From the NCBI GenBank assembly GCA_905147135.1, contig LR990041.1, forward strand, positions 1,116,001 through 1,180,000: 64,000 nt of DNA, in the 5' to 3' direction. This stretch comes from Blastobasis lacticolella. Its lineage: Eukaryota > Arthropoda > Insecta > Lepidoptera > Blastobasidae. The notes below the pieces were generated by a model. The model searched no databases. It was not told the origin of the DNA and saw nothing but the letters and a program-made list of their open reading frames with translations. Positions 1-9,599 of this stretch are shown here, in pieces. Numbering within the stretch: position 1 is the stretch's first letter; each line of letters opens with the position of its first letter. The translations under genes were made by a program, and so were the position numbers.

Positions 1-67
1 TCTATTCTATTCTATTCTATTCTATTCTAATTTATTCTATTCTATTCTATTCTATTCTATTCTATTC
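1..67. repeat. (TCTAT)n microsatellite
   Basis: Pentanucleotide TCTAT runs from the window edge with one impure unit. It abuts an antisense SINE-B fragment, so it may be the expanded flank of that insertion. Its left limit is cut by the window. Confidence 0.95.
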
Positions 68-119
68 CCACGAGTGTAAGGGGTTGGTGCTATTCTACTC
101 TGCCGGACACCACACGGCA
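68..119 (-). mobile_element. SINE-B 5' fragment
   Basis: About 50 bp match the 5' end of SINE-B in reverse orientation: the block ending in CCGGACACCACACGGC that also closes the copies at 2737-3005 and 20157-20398. The body and tail are missing. Confidence 0.75.
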
Positions 120-255
120 CTGTACTTATATTAATTCATAGAAGGTGTTCACTAAGATCCAGCCGGTACAAAGTGAATGGAAAACGTAAGAATGTAAAAT
201 ACGGAACTCGTATCAGTATAAAAAATAAATATTTTTAACAAAACTGCAACACTCA

Positions 256-685
256 ACACGGGGTCTGCCTTGACCATGATCCAGGATTTGGTAGATCAGG
301 TAATTACAGTGGAGCGAGTACCATCTGACCTGCGTGGCCCTGCTGTTAACAGGGGAACCTGACCAGATTGGATCATGGATTCAGTCGCATAATTACGACT
401 GAAGTACAGTAGGCTAATTTTGTAACTCTGTTGCAAACAATTCTGATTTCAATATGTTGCTTTTGCGATTGCGTATGATCGATTTTTGAGTTTATTGTAA
501 TAGAACTGTTTTAGCAACTGAACCCATGAAATCGATATAACAGAATCGCAAAAGTAACAATTTCAATCATTGAAATCAGAGAATTGTGGGCAATAGCGTT
601 ATGTAGTTAGCCTATTGGTTTCATCACGATGTTTTCCCTCACCGTAAGAGCATCGCTTAGTGTTGAACTAATGTACATAAAGTGC
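256..685 (-). mobile_element. SINE-A, antisense, interrupted by a foldback element
   Basis: Family description: SINE-A copies read 5' to 3' as a tRNA-like head with a GGCCGAGTGG-type A box and GGTTCGAATCC B box, a block containing GAGGGAAAACATCGTGATGA, a block with GGTTCCCCTG and CACGGAGGTCAGATGGCAG, then a GC-rich stretch with GGACCCCGGGCCCTCGCGCG and a tail near AACGCCAAGATGAT. This copy is antisense, lacks the head, and is split by the inverted-repeat element at 412-612. Confidence 0.85.
412..612. mobile_element. Foldback MITE with TA target duplication, inside SINE-A
   Basis: About 200 bp with inverted arms (about 412-470 and 540-612) beginning GGCTAA and ending TTAGCC. The shared inner motifs include TGATTTCAAT and CTTTTGCGATT. 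TA dinucleotides flank both ends (410-411 and 613-614), as expected for a Tc1/mariner-type nonautonomous element. No coding capacity is present. The superfamily is inferred from the TA flanks only. Confidence 0.7.
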
Positions 686-831
686 GCTCTACATGTTCGC
701 CGAAACTTCCGGCAAAGCTATTGCCGGGACTTTGGTCGACTCTACATTCTCGCCTATTAGGGATGTGGAGGGTGTCAAAACGCGCGACATTATATTGATT
801 CATCGGTGTAATATCGCTAATCTGCTGTAAA

Positions 832-925
832 CAGGGTCACAGAGGTGATGGCAGTTGCTCTACTGTAATTACTTAATCTACTAATATCCTGGATCATGGT
901 CAAGTGTACCCCGAACCTGTTACGG
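832..925 (+). mobile_element. SINE-A internal fragment
   Basis: Matches the AACAGGGTCAC...GGCAGT..GCTC..CTGTAATTAC...CCTGGATCATGGTCAAG part of SINE-A. The head and the GC-rich tail are absent or decayed. Confidence 0.6.
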
Positions 926-2372
926 GAAAAACGCTAGGAATATAAATATAAAATCGATCGAATCGAGACAACAACAAACGATCTCTACTTTGTCTATGAA
1001 ATAGGCGAGACATGCCAAACATGCACGGGACTACACGAATACTCCCTCTACATTCTCGTGTTCCCGCGGAACTGTCCACATGTGGTGTGCGCTGAAAAGA
1101 GTCATTAGCGAAACATGGTTTTACAGTCTGTCATCGCCATAGAAATCAAAACCACAGGGCAGGTCCTCCTAACGGAGTAAGGAGTTTGATTCGTCATAAA
1201 GAGACAACAGTGGTCCATTTGTTGTTAGTAAATCTTTGTCTGTGTTAATAAAATTTTCTATATTAAAGGTATTTTTAAGAATAGATATCGTCAGCAGCGG
1301 GCGGGAGTACCCACATAACAGGGCTCTCTATTCTAGCTGAAATGCATCAGCAGTCGTACCGCCGATCTCCGATAGTAGGTACGCCTCCAAGGACCAATTG
1401 CAGCAAGCCAGAGCCAGAGCTGATGCGATTGGTTTAACTAATTTACTCATTTGATTTAATTATAATTTACTGTACTCACCTTAGGTTCAGGATGTAATGT
1501 GAAACCGTATAAAGTGCTGTCTATGTCTAGTGCTGTCCAGTATCCCTGTAGTATTAGTCTGTATTTGCATCAAAATAGCGACCTACTGTCGAAGATAGGC
1601 GGTACTACTCCAGGAGGCTTTTACTGCTGGCGCGGCGGCGATCAAAGCGGAGCCCGAGCCCGCGCGCGCGAGAGCAGAACCTTTATAGCCAAGATCTAGG
1701 TATCTATATCTACCTATAGAAAACAGTTATCACGTGGTTAGCATTAGATTTAATTTTATGTCATGTGGACAGTGAAGTATTTTATGATTAGGTACATATG
1801 CCTACGCCCTTGTCTAAGTAGGTACCAACGCAAGCCTATATGGGCCACATTCCCCAAAACCGATCGCAGCGGCGGCCTGCCATTAGCCAGCGAGACACAC
1901 AATTGCGGTCATAACGACCACGTTGAGTCATAACAGAGCCACATACGGGGCTGGAGGCGCATTCCTCTAACGACCTTATCATTCCACGCATGCTCTGAGC
2001 CCCGGTTAAGGACATAGCTTTCTTTCTTACGTCAGCAGCTTAGGGAGTGATATAATTCACTTGCTTTGCGCAAGCGCATGCCCGTTTAAAACTGGACTAG
2101 CTGGGCCGGTAAGCAATCACTTTATTTCGTAGTATTCGTATCGTAATTTGCTTTACTTGTATATTGACAAATGTATTGCCATGTCGCAGTGCGAGACGTA
2201 TTACTTAACACTCTTTATTAACTAGGTGATTACGGTGTGGGGTGTGGTTTGTTACTTTTGTCTCAAGTATCTGATGTATGAGTGTCGAAGGAGCGTCGGT
2301 GGTGCCGAATGTCGAAGGTGCCGTTTCGAATTCCAATGACTCTTTTCTGACGTTTTTTTTGATGACCTTTCA
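926..2372. other. No recognised gene; one CpG-rich patch
   Basis: No convincing exon or named repeat was identified. A short CpG-dense patch lies at 1628-1672 inside a 66-codon open frame (1499-1699). Its Arg/Ala run comes from the GCGCGCGCGAGAG stretch, so that frame is not proposed as a gene. The stretch at 1855-2100 is moderately GC-rich without a clear reading frame. Confidence 0.4.
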
Positions 2373-2482
2373 GTTGGTTAAACTTCCACGCAGAGGTCCC
2401 GGGTTCGATTCCCGGTCGAGTGTAAATTGAAATGATGGCCTTTAATTTCTGTTACGGGTCTGGGTGTTATCCCTTTCCTTTG
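2373..2482 (+). mobile_element. SINE-C fragment (tRNA-Gly derived)
   Basis: Contains the second half of the tRNA-Gly-like head (AGGTCCCGGGTTCGATTCCC B box) followed by the SINE-C body AAATTGAAATGATG and CTGTTACGGGTCTGGGTG. The 3' half, ending in TTTATTTA in other copies, is missing. Confidence 0.75.
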
Positions 2483-2553
2483 TTATCTTTTGGGAGTAGA
2501 TTTTACCACATCTTGGACGTGACAGTTAATAAGTCTGCGATACACGCTCCTGC

Positions 2554-2578
2554 GTAGTAGTAGTAGTAGTACTAGTAG
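2554..2578. repeat. (TAG)n microsatellite
   Basis: Short trinucleotide TAG tract with one interrupted unit. Confidence 0.85.
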
Positions 2579-2724
2579 AAAGGCATCCTAGGGGGGGTAG
2601 AAAGGCCATATTAGCGTTTCATATATGATTCATTTTAATTTGTCACAAACTTATCTGCAGCGTTGCTGTTGCATGATGGTCATTAATAATGGCGTAGCAA
2701 CTTAGTTTCAGTTTTGGCCACCGC

Positions 2725-3017
2725 ACAATATGAAACAATCATCATCACAGCCCGTAACAGTCCACTGCAGGACTTAGGGCCTCTCCCACGAAAGGGGAGG
2801 TTATTGCCATAATCTCCACGCTCGGCAGGCGGGTTTGAGATCGCAGTGTTTAAATGTAACAATGGAAAATGCTGCTGCCCCTTTTCCAGACTACGGAGAC
2901 TCTTGATCTTTTGCCTCGAAAACATTAGTCGCCTTGTACGACACCCATGAGTGTAAGGGGTTGGTGCTATTCTACTCTGCCGGACACCACACGGCCAATG
3001 ATGAAACAATATGAAAC
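2725..3017 (-). mobile_element. SINE-B, near full length, with 12 bp target duplication
   Basis: Family description: SINE-B reads from CGGCCGTGTGGTGTCCGGCAG through GCACCAACCCCTTACAC and GTCGTACAAGGCGACTAAT, then GGGCAGCAGCGTTTTCCA, CTCCAACCCGCCTGCCAAGCG, TGGGAGAGGCCCTAAGTCC and TGTTATGGGCTGTGATGATG. No tRNA head is recognised. This antisense copy lies between direct repeats ACAATATGAAAC at 2725-2736 and 3006-3017, a clear retroposition signature. Confidence 0.85.
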
Positions 3018-3439
3018 GCAAATGTGGTTCTTTTAGACCCCCAGATGATGTAGATGAAATATTATCCATCTGGCGACGGCGTCAAAGTGAACCGAGTGCT
3101 ATATAAATATTATTTATTTTAAATTTTCCGAAACGTTGGACTACTTCGTCTAAAAGAAATGAATTTGAATTGTAAAAAATGCCTGCTGTATGGCACTTTG
3201 GAATCACGAAAATCTGTAAAGGCTTAAACATTGGTCTAATATGGCCATGGACTAAATTAAGTTTGGTGGGGAAGGAGGGAATAATAACACACAGGCCCGG
3301 AATTAAATTAAAAATGCTTCGTTTTCGTTTTTGTCCTGCAGGTATCTCTTTGTATAGGTATATTTAGGCTATAATGGGTACCCTGTTTTTTTCCCATTGG
3401 AAATCTAATAATGACCTATTGAGAACTTCTTTCTCGTTG

Positions 3440-3660
3440 AGAAATAGTGTTTCCATATTCCGACGTCATCATCAGACCAGCTCCATGGTATCATAGTCAT
3501 GCAATGTCAAGTTACATATCCAATGTCAGCTCAATTGAGCGGAAAGTGGGTCAAATTTGGCTTGCAAGTTTTGCCACTTACATAGATTACTCATACAAAC
3601 ATAGCAAGTAAAATAAAAGCTTGTAAAAAGGGCGTGACTCAACGGGTACAAAGGTACCCA
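3440..3660. repeat. Possible dispersed repeat
   Basis: AT-rich stretch with the phrase GGTATCATAGTCATGCAATGTC and ending near AATAAAAGCTTGTAAAA. This resembles dispersed non-coding repeats known from lepidopteran genomes, but no second copy was found in this window. Confidence 0.3.
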
Positions 3661-3790
3661 ATGCTCATGATTGAAATACGACATTAGATTACTATTAATC
3701 ACATATTAATCAGGGTTATTGTTTAATTACGGCGCGCGTGTTAGGTCAAGGCGCTGCACACGTGGCCGCCATTATTCATATTATGACACT

Positions 3791-3833
3791 CTTGTATTAA
3801 CAGCTAATAGGTACCTATTAGCTTTAATACAAG
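3791..3833. repeat. Near-perfect 43 bp palindrome
   Basis: CTTGTATTA...AGCTAATAG|GTAC|CTATTAGCT...TAATACAAG folds back on itself around a GGTACC centre with a single offset near the arm middle. No flanking element ends were recognised. Confidence 0.7.
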
Positions 3834-3963
3834 CTACCTAGTTTAATATTAGCAGGAAAGCGGACCGGCAGAGGCCGGGATAAACGCTAGGGCGATAATG
3901 ATGAGGTATTAGCTTGGGGGAGGACGTTCTTTATGCTGTGGTACTAGGTGGTAACTAGGTAAG

Positions 3964-4530
3964 AGCCTCGGCGGTCTAGTGGTTAAGATATTCGACTTGT
4001 AAGCGAGAAGTAGGTACATTCGAATCGCACTACGGCCATTACCAATGACTCTTTTCTAAGTTCTGTACATTAGTTGAATGCTAACCGATGCTCTTACGGC
4101 GAGGGAATATCGTGATGAAAACTTTATATTTGGTGTTATCATGATCCAATCTAGTCAGATTCCCCTGATAGCACAGGCACGCAGGTCAGTCGCCGTATTC
4201 ACAATGATTCGAAACCGTTTCCGAACGATTCGACACGAAATTCATGAGCGGCGAATCCGTGTCGATCGATTCGAAAACTGTTATTCAGAATCCCGATAGA
4301 TTCCACGGAAACTCTACTCTCTCTAATATATAAAAAATCATTAAAATTAACTGAAACCACATTTTCCTAAGAACTTTTGCGGGGTCCTTTGTCGATTCCG
4401 TATCCGAATCCGATTTCCGAGCCATTGTGAATACGGCTACTGATGGTCAGAGGTCGCTCCACTGTATTTATCTGATCTGTCACATCCTAGATCATGGTCA
4501 ATTAACGCCAAGATGATTATTTTTATTACT
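3964..4530 (+). mobile_element. SINE-A, full-length head, interrupted by a foldback element
   Basis: Starts with a tRNA-like head (GGCGGTCTAGTGGTTAAGA A-box region) and continues through CTCTTACGGCGAGGGA and ATCATGATCCAATCTAGTC. It is split by an inverted-repeat insert (4187-4442) near the GGTCAGATGGCAG block, then resumes with GTCGCTCCACTGTA and ends in AACGCCAAGATGATT. Confidence 0.8.
4187..4442. mobile_element. Foldback MITE inside SINE-A
   Basis: About 255 bp bounded by 20 bp inverted ends, CAGT(C/A)GCCGTATTCACAATG, at 4187-4206 and the reverse complement at 4423-4442. The interior carries further TTCGAA-rich partial palindromes. No reading frame of note is present. A target duplication is not clear because both SINE flanks are mutated at the junction. 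Confidence 0.7.
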
Positions 4531-4555
4531 AATTACTAACAGTACCGTTGATCGT

Positions 4556-4740
4556 GTGGTGTCAGACAACAGAAAATGGTCTATCTGAATGTGGCGTATC
4601 TCCGCAAACTATGAACCGCCTCGTCTCATGCTCGGCGTGTCCTAAACTTGCACAATGGAGGATTTGTTCGAGGCCAGCCGAATACTGGGCGAACAAATTG
4701 TAAGTGGGAGTCGAGTCCATCGATTCGATAGTAGCATTCA
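4556..4740 (+). mobile_element. LINE-M 3' end (RT C-terminus remnant)
   Basis: The extreme C-terminus of a non-LTR retrotransposon polyprotein is visible in broken frames: CGVSPQTMNRL, SACPKL, then TMEDLFEAS, and an EYWANK-like end. The nucleotide match to the antisense copy at 57395-57730 continues past the stop into GAGT..AGTCCATCGA, so the two share coding end and 3' UTR. It is 5'-truncated and frameshifted. Confidence 0.75.
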
Positions 4741-4789
4741 ACGTCAGGCTACCCGAATCATCGTACTACTAATGTTTAACGTTTATTTC

Positions 4790-5000
4790 AGACATTACCG
4801 TCTATACGTAATATAAAACAAAGTCGCTTCCCGCCTTCTGTCCCTACTTGTATCTATGTACGGTTAGATCTTTTAAAACGGATTTGTAATGCGGTTTTCA
4901 ACAATATATAGAGTGATTCAATAGGAAGGTTTATAAGCAAGAAAATAAAGGGTAGGTAGGGGTAAATTAGATGTCCGCGAACAAAGTCATGCCGGGTTCA
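4790..5000. repeat. Dispersed repeat G, copy 1
   Basis: Contains AAAACAAAGTCGCTTCCCGCC..CTGTCCCTA, TTAGATCTTTTAAAA, ATGCGGTTTTCAACAAT, GTGATTCAATAGGAAGGTTTAT and GGGTTCACTAG. Related copies lie at 41765-42180 and, inverted, at 51580-51760. The family identity is not established; this type of sequence is common in insect genomes. Confidence 0.6.
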
Positions 5001-5511
5001 CTAGTAAAACAAAGTTACACAGGCAAGCCCATATTTTGTTAGTATAAGTATTAAATCTAAGTGTTAGTATGTCTACAACTTCCTAATTTTCCCTTTTTTA
5101 TTAACCCTGTAAAATCTCAGTGGAATTGAAATTACTGGAACATGTGGTGGCGGTGACGGGGCAACGCTGGGTCGCTGTTAGCCAGGCTCCGAACCTGATG
5201 GTGCGCTGGACATCTCTTTGGTTGTATCCTCAGGAGTACTACAGAAGCTGCGACCATCTAGGTTGGCACTGCGGAGATCGGGGAGTATTTTGAGGAGGGC
5301 TAGCTTCTGCTGCCGAGTTTTACCTCCGGCACCGTTTCTACTACACGTCACAAATTAAAGTTACATCCGTTACACACCTGGATGAGTGGTGGTACACTAG
5401 AGTGCCTAATTCTGCAATAATTAGCTAGTATAGTACGTGTGAGTAGTAGAGCGCGAAAACAGGACAAGTGAAAACAGGACCATGAACGGTCTTGTGTTTT
5501 TCTTACGCGGG
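5001..5511. other. No recognised feature
   Basis: A moderately GC-rich stretch at 5145-5350 has no long clean frame and no second copy in the window. It could be decayed coding or repeat sequence and cannot be assigned. Confidence 0.3.
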
Positions 5512-5575
5512 CGGCGGTGATTACTTACCATCAAGTGGGCCGCTTGCTCGTTGGCCTCCCTCTTTATAAAACAAA
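5512..5575 (+). mobile_element. LINE 3' tail fragment
   Basis: GCGGTGATTACTTACCATCA..TGGGCCGCTTGCTCGTT matches the 3' UTR tail that follows the LINE-Q remnants at 42290 and 46150. Only the last ~60 bp are present. Confidence 0.6.
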
Positions 5576-5919
5576 CCTCTTCCACTGAGGGGTGTCGTAC
5601 AAAATCATAAGTATCTTAAAGGCAGACAGTTACCTTCTAGAGTATCCGGGAAATCCTTCACTAATGTTATAAATGCAAAAGTAGGCCTAACTAACTCACT
5701 CTGCCTGTCTGTTGTGTTTTCACGCATAACCAGATGAAAAGATTTGCATATTTTAACCTAGGGCTTACCGCAACACTGTTCATAGTCACTACAATTGTGA
5801 ATTTAATTTCCACTTTGCAAAAGCTCTATACCTACCAAGCTGTTAAAACCAACATCTAAATACCTAGGTATGTAGCTAGGTAACTTATAAAAATCTCATG
5901 AGCCACTGGGGCCTTTCCT

Positions 5920-6000
5920 CGCAAAGGTCACGGGTCGTGACCCTGGCTGCTCCGCGCATTGTGCGGCTAATCAGATCGCCAGAGGTCACTTCCCTCTGAC
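5920..6000. other. Cluster of AGGTCA-like half-sites
   Basis: AAAGGTCACGGGTCGTGACCC is an inverted pair of AGGTCA-like half-sites, and a third GAGGTCA follows at about 5983. Nuclear-receptor half-sites have this core, but such short motifs occur by chance and no gene is nearby. Confidence 0.2.
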
Positions 6001-6611
6001 GCGGTCACATAGCCACATAAAGGAGTTATTATCTTAGTGAGTAATTTGGATTGGCAAGATAATAGTGGCGGCCTTGCGACCAGCTGTGGCTTCTAAGTAG
6101 AGATGGGTAGTCAATTGTGCCAGCTCGGTTCCTGAGCTGGACGAGATGTGAGCTAACTCACTGCTTAGAAACACATGCAATGTAGTTAAAAAATTGCTCG
6201 CTTTTCCAAAAAGTTATGCCTACATGACGAAGCCGTTACAAAAAGTTGGCGTCCTACACTAAAAAACCTTCATTGCTTGATTTTTTTTTATATCAAATAT
6301 TTCTATAACGCAAATTGTAATTTATGACTCACTTCTACACCACTTCACCTTGCTGTGTATCCGGCAGAGTAAAGTGCGCCGTTTGTACTCGACTATGGGT
6401 GGGACGTAAAAGGAAATATCCTTTTACGTTGCCCAGCTTTACTACTATAGGTAACAAGCTGGGTCTTATGTAGAACGAAAAATGGGCAGCAGCGTTGTCT
6501 AAGCACTGCGACCACAACAGCATTCCCAAAGAGGGTTGACGTCAGACAAACCAAAGTATAGTCCGACAGACATGTTTCTTACAACATGACTCAAGAACGA
6601 GAAACATGGTC

Positions 6612-6780
6612 ATTCATCACAACCCACAACAGTCCACTGCAGGGCTTAGGGCCTCTCCCACGAAAGGGGAGGTTATTGCCATAACCTCCACGCTTGGCAG
6701 GCGGGTTGGAGATCGCAGTGTTATAAATATATCAATGGAAAACGTTGCTGCCCATTTTCCAGCCTACAGAAACATGTTGT
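6612..6780 (-). mobile_element. SINE-B 3' half, antisense
   Basis: Matches the SINE-B 3' region in reverse: ACAGTCCACTGCAGGGCTTAG, GCCTCTCCCACGAAAGGGGAGG, CCTCCACGCTTGGCAGGCG, then GTTGCTGCCCATTTTCCAG. The 5' third is missing. A 66-codon open frame here is an accident of the repeat. Confidence 0.8.
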
Positions 6781-8003
6781 GCCTACCCAATGCGGACCCC
6801 ATCTAGTGCAGAGGGATGGTGACGTATACAGCAATTCGAGACTGTGTGCTTGGTCAGTTGCTGTGTTGACACAAGGACGGGTGAGTTGCCCATCTCTACG
6901 AGTAAATGGATAAGGTGGGCCGGCCGATGTGTCTCGCGGTGCGCCAATGCAAATGGTGCGGTTTTGAACACTATTTTAAATTGCTCTTTGTGTTGCCAAA
7001 CCTAGGTAAGTAGGTACTGTGGTTGCAGGTCTGAAGTAGGATGTCTTACAAAATGTTGCGATGTTACTCGGCTTTACGTATATCTGTCGCAGCCGGATGG
7101 TTAAATTAGCCGTTTAGTTGAACTAGATCGTTCGTTAATCAACTATTCAATGGAACGGATCTCCAAATTCTATCCTCTTTGATTGTAATCCATAATAGGT
7201 ATTGGAGGTAGGTATCATTAGAAATGGGCATTACATTTGTAAAAGATAAAATACATAGTCGATCACTGTGGAAGGAGGAGGCCAGAAATGGCCTACGTCT
7301 GGCCTACCTACGTCTGGGGCTGAAATGATGAATTTAATTTATTTAAATATCTTGCGATCACCAAACCGATGTAGTTGAAGCAAGATTAAGAACACTCTCT
7401 ATTAAACTAATTATTACTTAACAAAATACAATCATAATCGGTTTATCGGTTTGTTAGCTACGATGCCACAGAGAGATACGTTAAAACATACTTCTGTTTA
7501 CGACACGATAGATAAAAAAATAAAAATTGGTCACCAAAAATTCTAAACACGCACTTTAACCTGTGTTTTAATTATAAAGATAAACAGTAACTGATATTTA
7601 TCATGTAATATGTACAAATTTACTAAAAAAACGAGCAGTTCTCACAGTCAGTCGCCATATTGCGCGTACGCTCTCGATACCAATCTATGCGCCTTGAACT
7701 TTAGTAAATCAGTTAACGTTACATATCCTGACTAGAGAACAGTTGTAATAAACTTAATTAACTATTTTATTCACCACCATATCCGCCATAAAGTGCCTAA
7801 CACATAGTATCTACTCTGGTAAGGAACGAGCATATTCATACTTCTATATCTGCTAATATTCGTAATAGACGTCGTACGGCAGAAAGATGAAGTTTGGATG
7901 TTGGTATGGGCTCCGAAATTTTTGACAAATTACCTTAATATGTAAATGCTTCTGGATTTTTGTGATGTCAAAATATATCATGTCTATGTCTATGTCTGTT
8001 TAG
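6781..8003. other. No recognised gene
   Basis: AT-rich DNA. The stretch at about 7440-7560 (GGTTTGTTAGCTACGATGCC) resembles dispersed repeat F seen at 26430 and 54405. No exon-like frame was found. Confidence 0.35.
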
Positions 8004-8170
8004 TCATGATCTAATCTGGTCTGGTTCCCCTGGTAGCAGGGTCACGGAGATCAGATTGGAGTCGCTTCACTGTAATTACCTGATCTGCCAGATCCTGGAT
8101 CATAGTCAAGGCGGATCCTGAGCCCTCGCGCGCGACAGTTCAACGGGACATAAACGCCAAAGATGACTAC
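8004..8170 (+). mobile_element. SINE-A 3' half
   Basis: Covers CATGATCTAATCTGGTCTGG through GGTAGCAGGGTCACGGAGATC, CACTGTAATTACCTGATCTGC, the GC-rich CCCTCGCGCGCGA block and the AACGCCAAAGATGA tail. The tRNA-like head is absent. Confidence 0.85.
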
Positions 8171-8361
8171 CTGATGATAATCAGGCGAAGGACATACGCT
8201 ACTTTTTATCTCCAAAAATATATACGAAGAGAATAAAGAAGGGAATACTATACATAGAATGGAATAAATGTATTAAACAGGTAGTAATAACATCAAAACT
8301 TCGGCTCTATACCCGTGACATCACTAAGAAAAAGAAAGAACAAATTTTGTTTCTCAATCTT

Positions 8362-8367
8362 TTTATT
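8362..8367 (-). promoter_or_regulatory. Polyadenylation signal AATAAA
   Basis: Minus-strand AATAAA about 60 bp downstream of the stop codon at 8428-8430, in an AT-rich, U-rich context. It fits as the 3'-processing signal of the terminal exon. Confidence 0.65.
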
Positions 8368-8427
8368 GAATAAAACCGTTAGCGCAGTCCAAGCTCAGAT
8401 AGTACACCTTCACCTTCACCAAATAAT

Positions 8428-8773
8428 TTAATAATAATACTTTTCTGAAGTCCTCATATCATACCTCGAGTCCTGATCTTCAAGTCCCTCTAAGTGGGCA
8501 GACCAAAAGAACAGTGGTTCTCTGTTAGTTACATCAGACTGTTTGCAAACAATCCTCATGTATATGGCTCTCATGACGAAGATGACTACGGAGATGGCTC
8601 CGGCGATGAGGATGACGTGACAGAGCTGCAGCGGGAGGTTTCCAAAGGGACGGTATCCGTGAGTCTTGATGTATATACCTCGCTTCAACCGGTACAGGCG
8701 GGTTGGCTTCTTGAAGATCATCCGATCGTAGTGGCTCATCTTTGCTCGTGTAAACTTCATACACGCTATTGAT
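8428..8773 (-). CDS. Terminal coding exon of an unrecognised single-pass membrane protein
   Basis: I do not recognise the family. The exon runs from a splice acceptor (AG at 8774-8775) to a TAA at 8428-8430, giving 114 complete codons entered in phase 2. Codon use is strongly coding-like, with runs such as ATG ATC TTC AAG AAG and CTC ATC GCC GGA GCC ATC, unlike the surrounding AT-rich DNA. The first part is basic (KKPTRLYRLKRG), followed by a hydrophobic helix of about 20 residues (CHVILIAGAISVVIFVM) and an acidic tail (HLEGLEDQDSRYDM). An AATAAA follows at 8362-8367. The open frame extends to 8850, but that part, including its Met, is antisense SINE-A, so the exon start is placed at the acceptor. 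Two competing frames cover the first half but lack the codon bias. Upstream exons were not identified with confidence. The gene is probably real; its function is unknown. Confidence 0.6.
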
Positions 8774-9041
8774 CTGGAAATATGAAAATGTTGTTGAATT
8801 CTAACCGATGCTCTAACGGTGAGGAAAACATCGTGATGAAACCTGCACATTCAGGCAACTGAATTTGTAACTATGATCCAATCTGGTCAGGTTCCCCTAG
8901 CAGCAGGGTCACGGAGGTCAGATGGTAGTCGCTCCATGGTAATTACCTGATCGCCAAATCCTGGATCATGGCTCGTGTTTAAGAGCACTACCGGGACATT
9001 AACGCAAAGATGATTATTTTTTATTTTATTGATCTGGAAAT
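8767..9041 (+). mobile_element. SINE-A (5'-truncated) with 15 bp target duplication that includes a splice acceptor
   Basis: The SINE body (8782-9027) starts near TTGAATTCTAACCGATGCTC and ends in the AACGCAAAGATGATTATTTT tail. Direct repeats TATTGATCTGGAAAT flank it at 8767-8781 and 9027-9041. On the minus strand that sequence reads ATTTCCAG|ATCAATA, so the acceptor of the 8428-8773 exon is present at both ends of the SINE. The pyrimidine-rich stretch expected of the original acceptor lies upstream of the outer copy (9042-9100). Confidence 0.85.
9034..9035 (-). promoter_or_regulatory. Duplicated (outer) splice acceptor AG
   Basis: Minus-strand TTCCATTTCCAG|ATCAAT. It is preceded by a pyrimidine-rich tract (for example TCTCTCCCTGCAGCTTTCTC). 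Splicing here in the frame of the exon would read TCA ATA AAA then TAA, stopping inside the SINE tail. Confidence 0.5.
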
Positions 9042-9199
9042 GGAATAGTTCTGTTACAACAGAGAAAGCTGCAGGGAGAGAATTCGATACACAAGAAGCG
9101 TAAGTACATAATGCATTCATTCCCTTACCACCCTTATACCAGATATCCGCACGAACCGTTTTGGTTTGACATTTCTATATGCGGCTAAAGGAATGAAAT

Positions 9200-9325
9200 A
9201 CTTTGCTCTGTTAATGTCCCCCCAAACGTACAATCTTGACCCCAAGGTAAAGTGAACCGGATATTTCTAGACAGGTATGTCCCATCAGGTGAGATGGCGG
9301 TCAAATGGCTGCCTAGTTCACCATC
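9200..9325 (+). mobile_element. LINE-N 3' end, decayed
   Basis: Broken frames give TYNLDP, then NRIFLDRYVPSGEM, followed by the 3' UTR phrase CAGGTGAGATGGCGGTCAAATG. It is the same family as the better copy at 9600-9800. Confidence 0.7.
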
Positions 9326-9485
9326 ACCTCAGCTGTTGGACGTCCATTGCTTAACATGGCCTTTTCCGGCACCTTCTACACCGATCAATCTGTGTCTCTG
9401 GCATCCATCGGCATCGTCAATACAAATTTGCTCGTACGCGGCGGCATCGTTCCTGATAGCCCTAGCTTAAAGCTATAAGTGGAAA
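9326..9485. repeat. Probable decayed LINE segment
   Basis: CAGCTGTTGGACGTCCATTGCT and the following ~130 bp resemble the antisense 3' end of the LINE type seen at 25862-26095 (GACGCCCACTGCTGGGCAT). The resemblance is short, so the call is tentative. Confidence 0.35.
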
Positions 9486-9492
9486 CTTTTAC

Positions 9493-9593
9493 CTGTCCTA
9501 ACAGCGTTGAGGTTTGATACACAACAGGTACAGGGACCGTAGTATCACCAGGGTAACGAGGATCACGCCCACCCACGCAGCGACTTTAGACAC
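9493..9593 (-). CDS. Candidate exon encoding a second membrane helix
   Basis: The minus strand shows TTCTTTGTCTGGCTCCCAG|GTGTCT, a good acceptor, then 31 codons reading [20 protein letters not shown] and [11 protein letters not shown], then TAG (9498-9500). Seven bases later comes a strong donor, GACAG|GTAAAAG (GT at 9491-9492). The other two frames stop early. Codon choice (GTG ATC CTC GTT ACC CTG) is coding-like. The helix followed by R-x-x-Y resembles GAISVVIFVMRAIYM in the exon at 8428-8773, so the two could be duplicated or alternative last coding exons of one gene. Because the stop precedes the donor, the exon would be either a last coding exon with a 3' UTR intron or a poison exon. No family was recognised. 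The LINE-N insert at 9600 sits just upstream of the acceptor. Confidence 0.45.
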
Positions 9594-9599
9594 CTGGGA

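Noticed and set aside
8494..8772. Plus-strand 92-codon frame and a 76-codon alternative minus frame over the same exon
   Set aside because: They lack the codon bias of the 8428-8773 frame; they are shadows.
8428..8850. Taking the whole 140-codon frame, with its first Met, as a protein
   Set aside because: The first 26 codons are antisense SINE-A (CATCGTGATGAAACC read backwards). The real exon begins at the acceptor near 8773.
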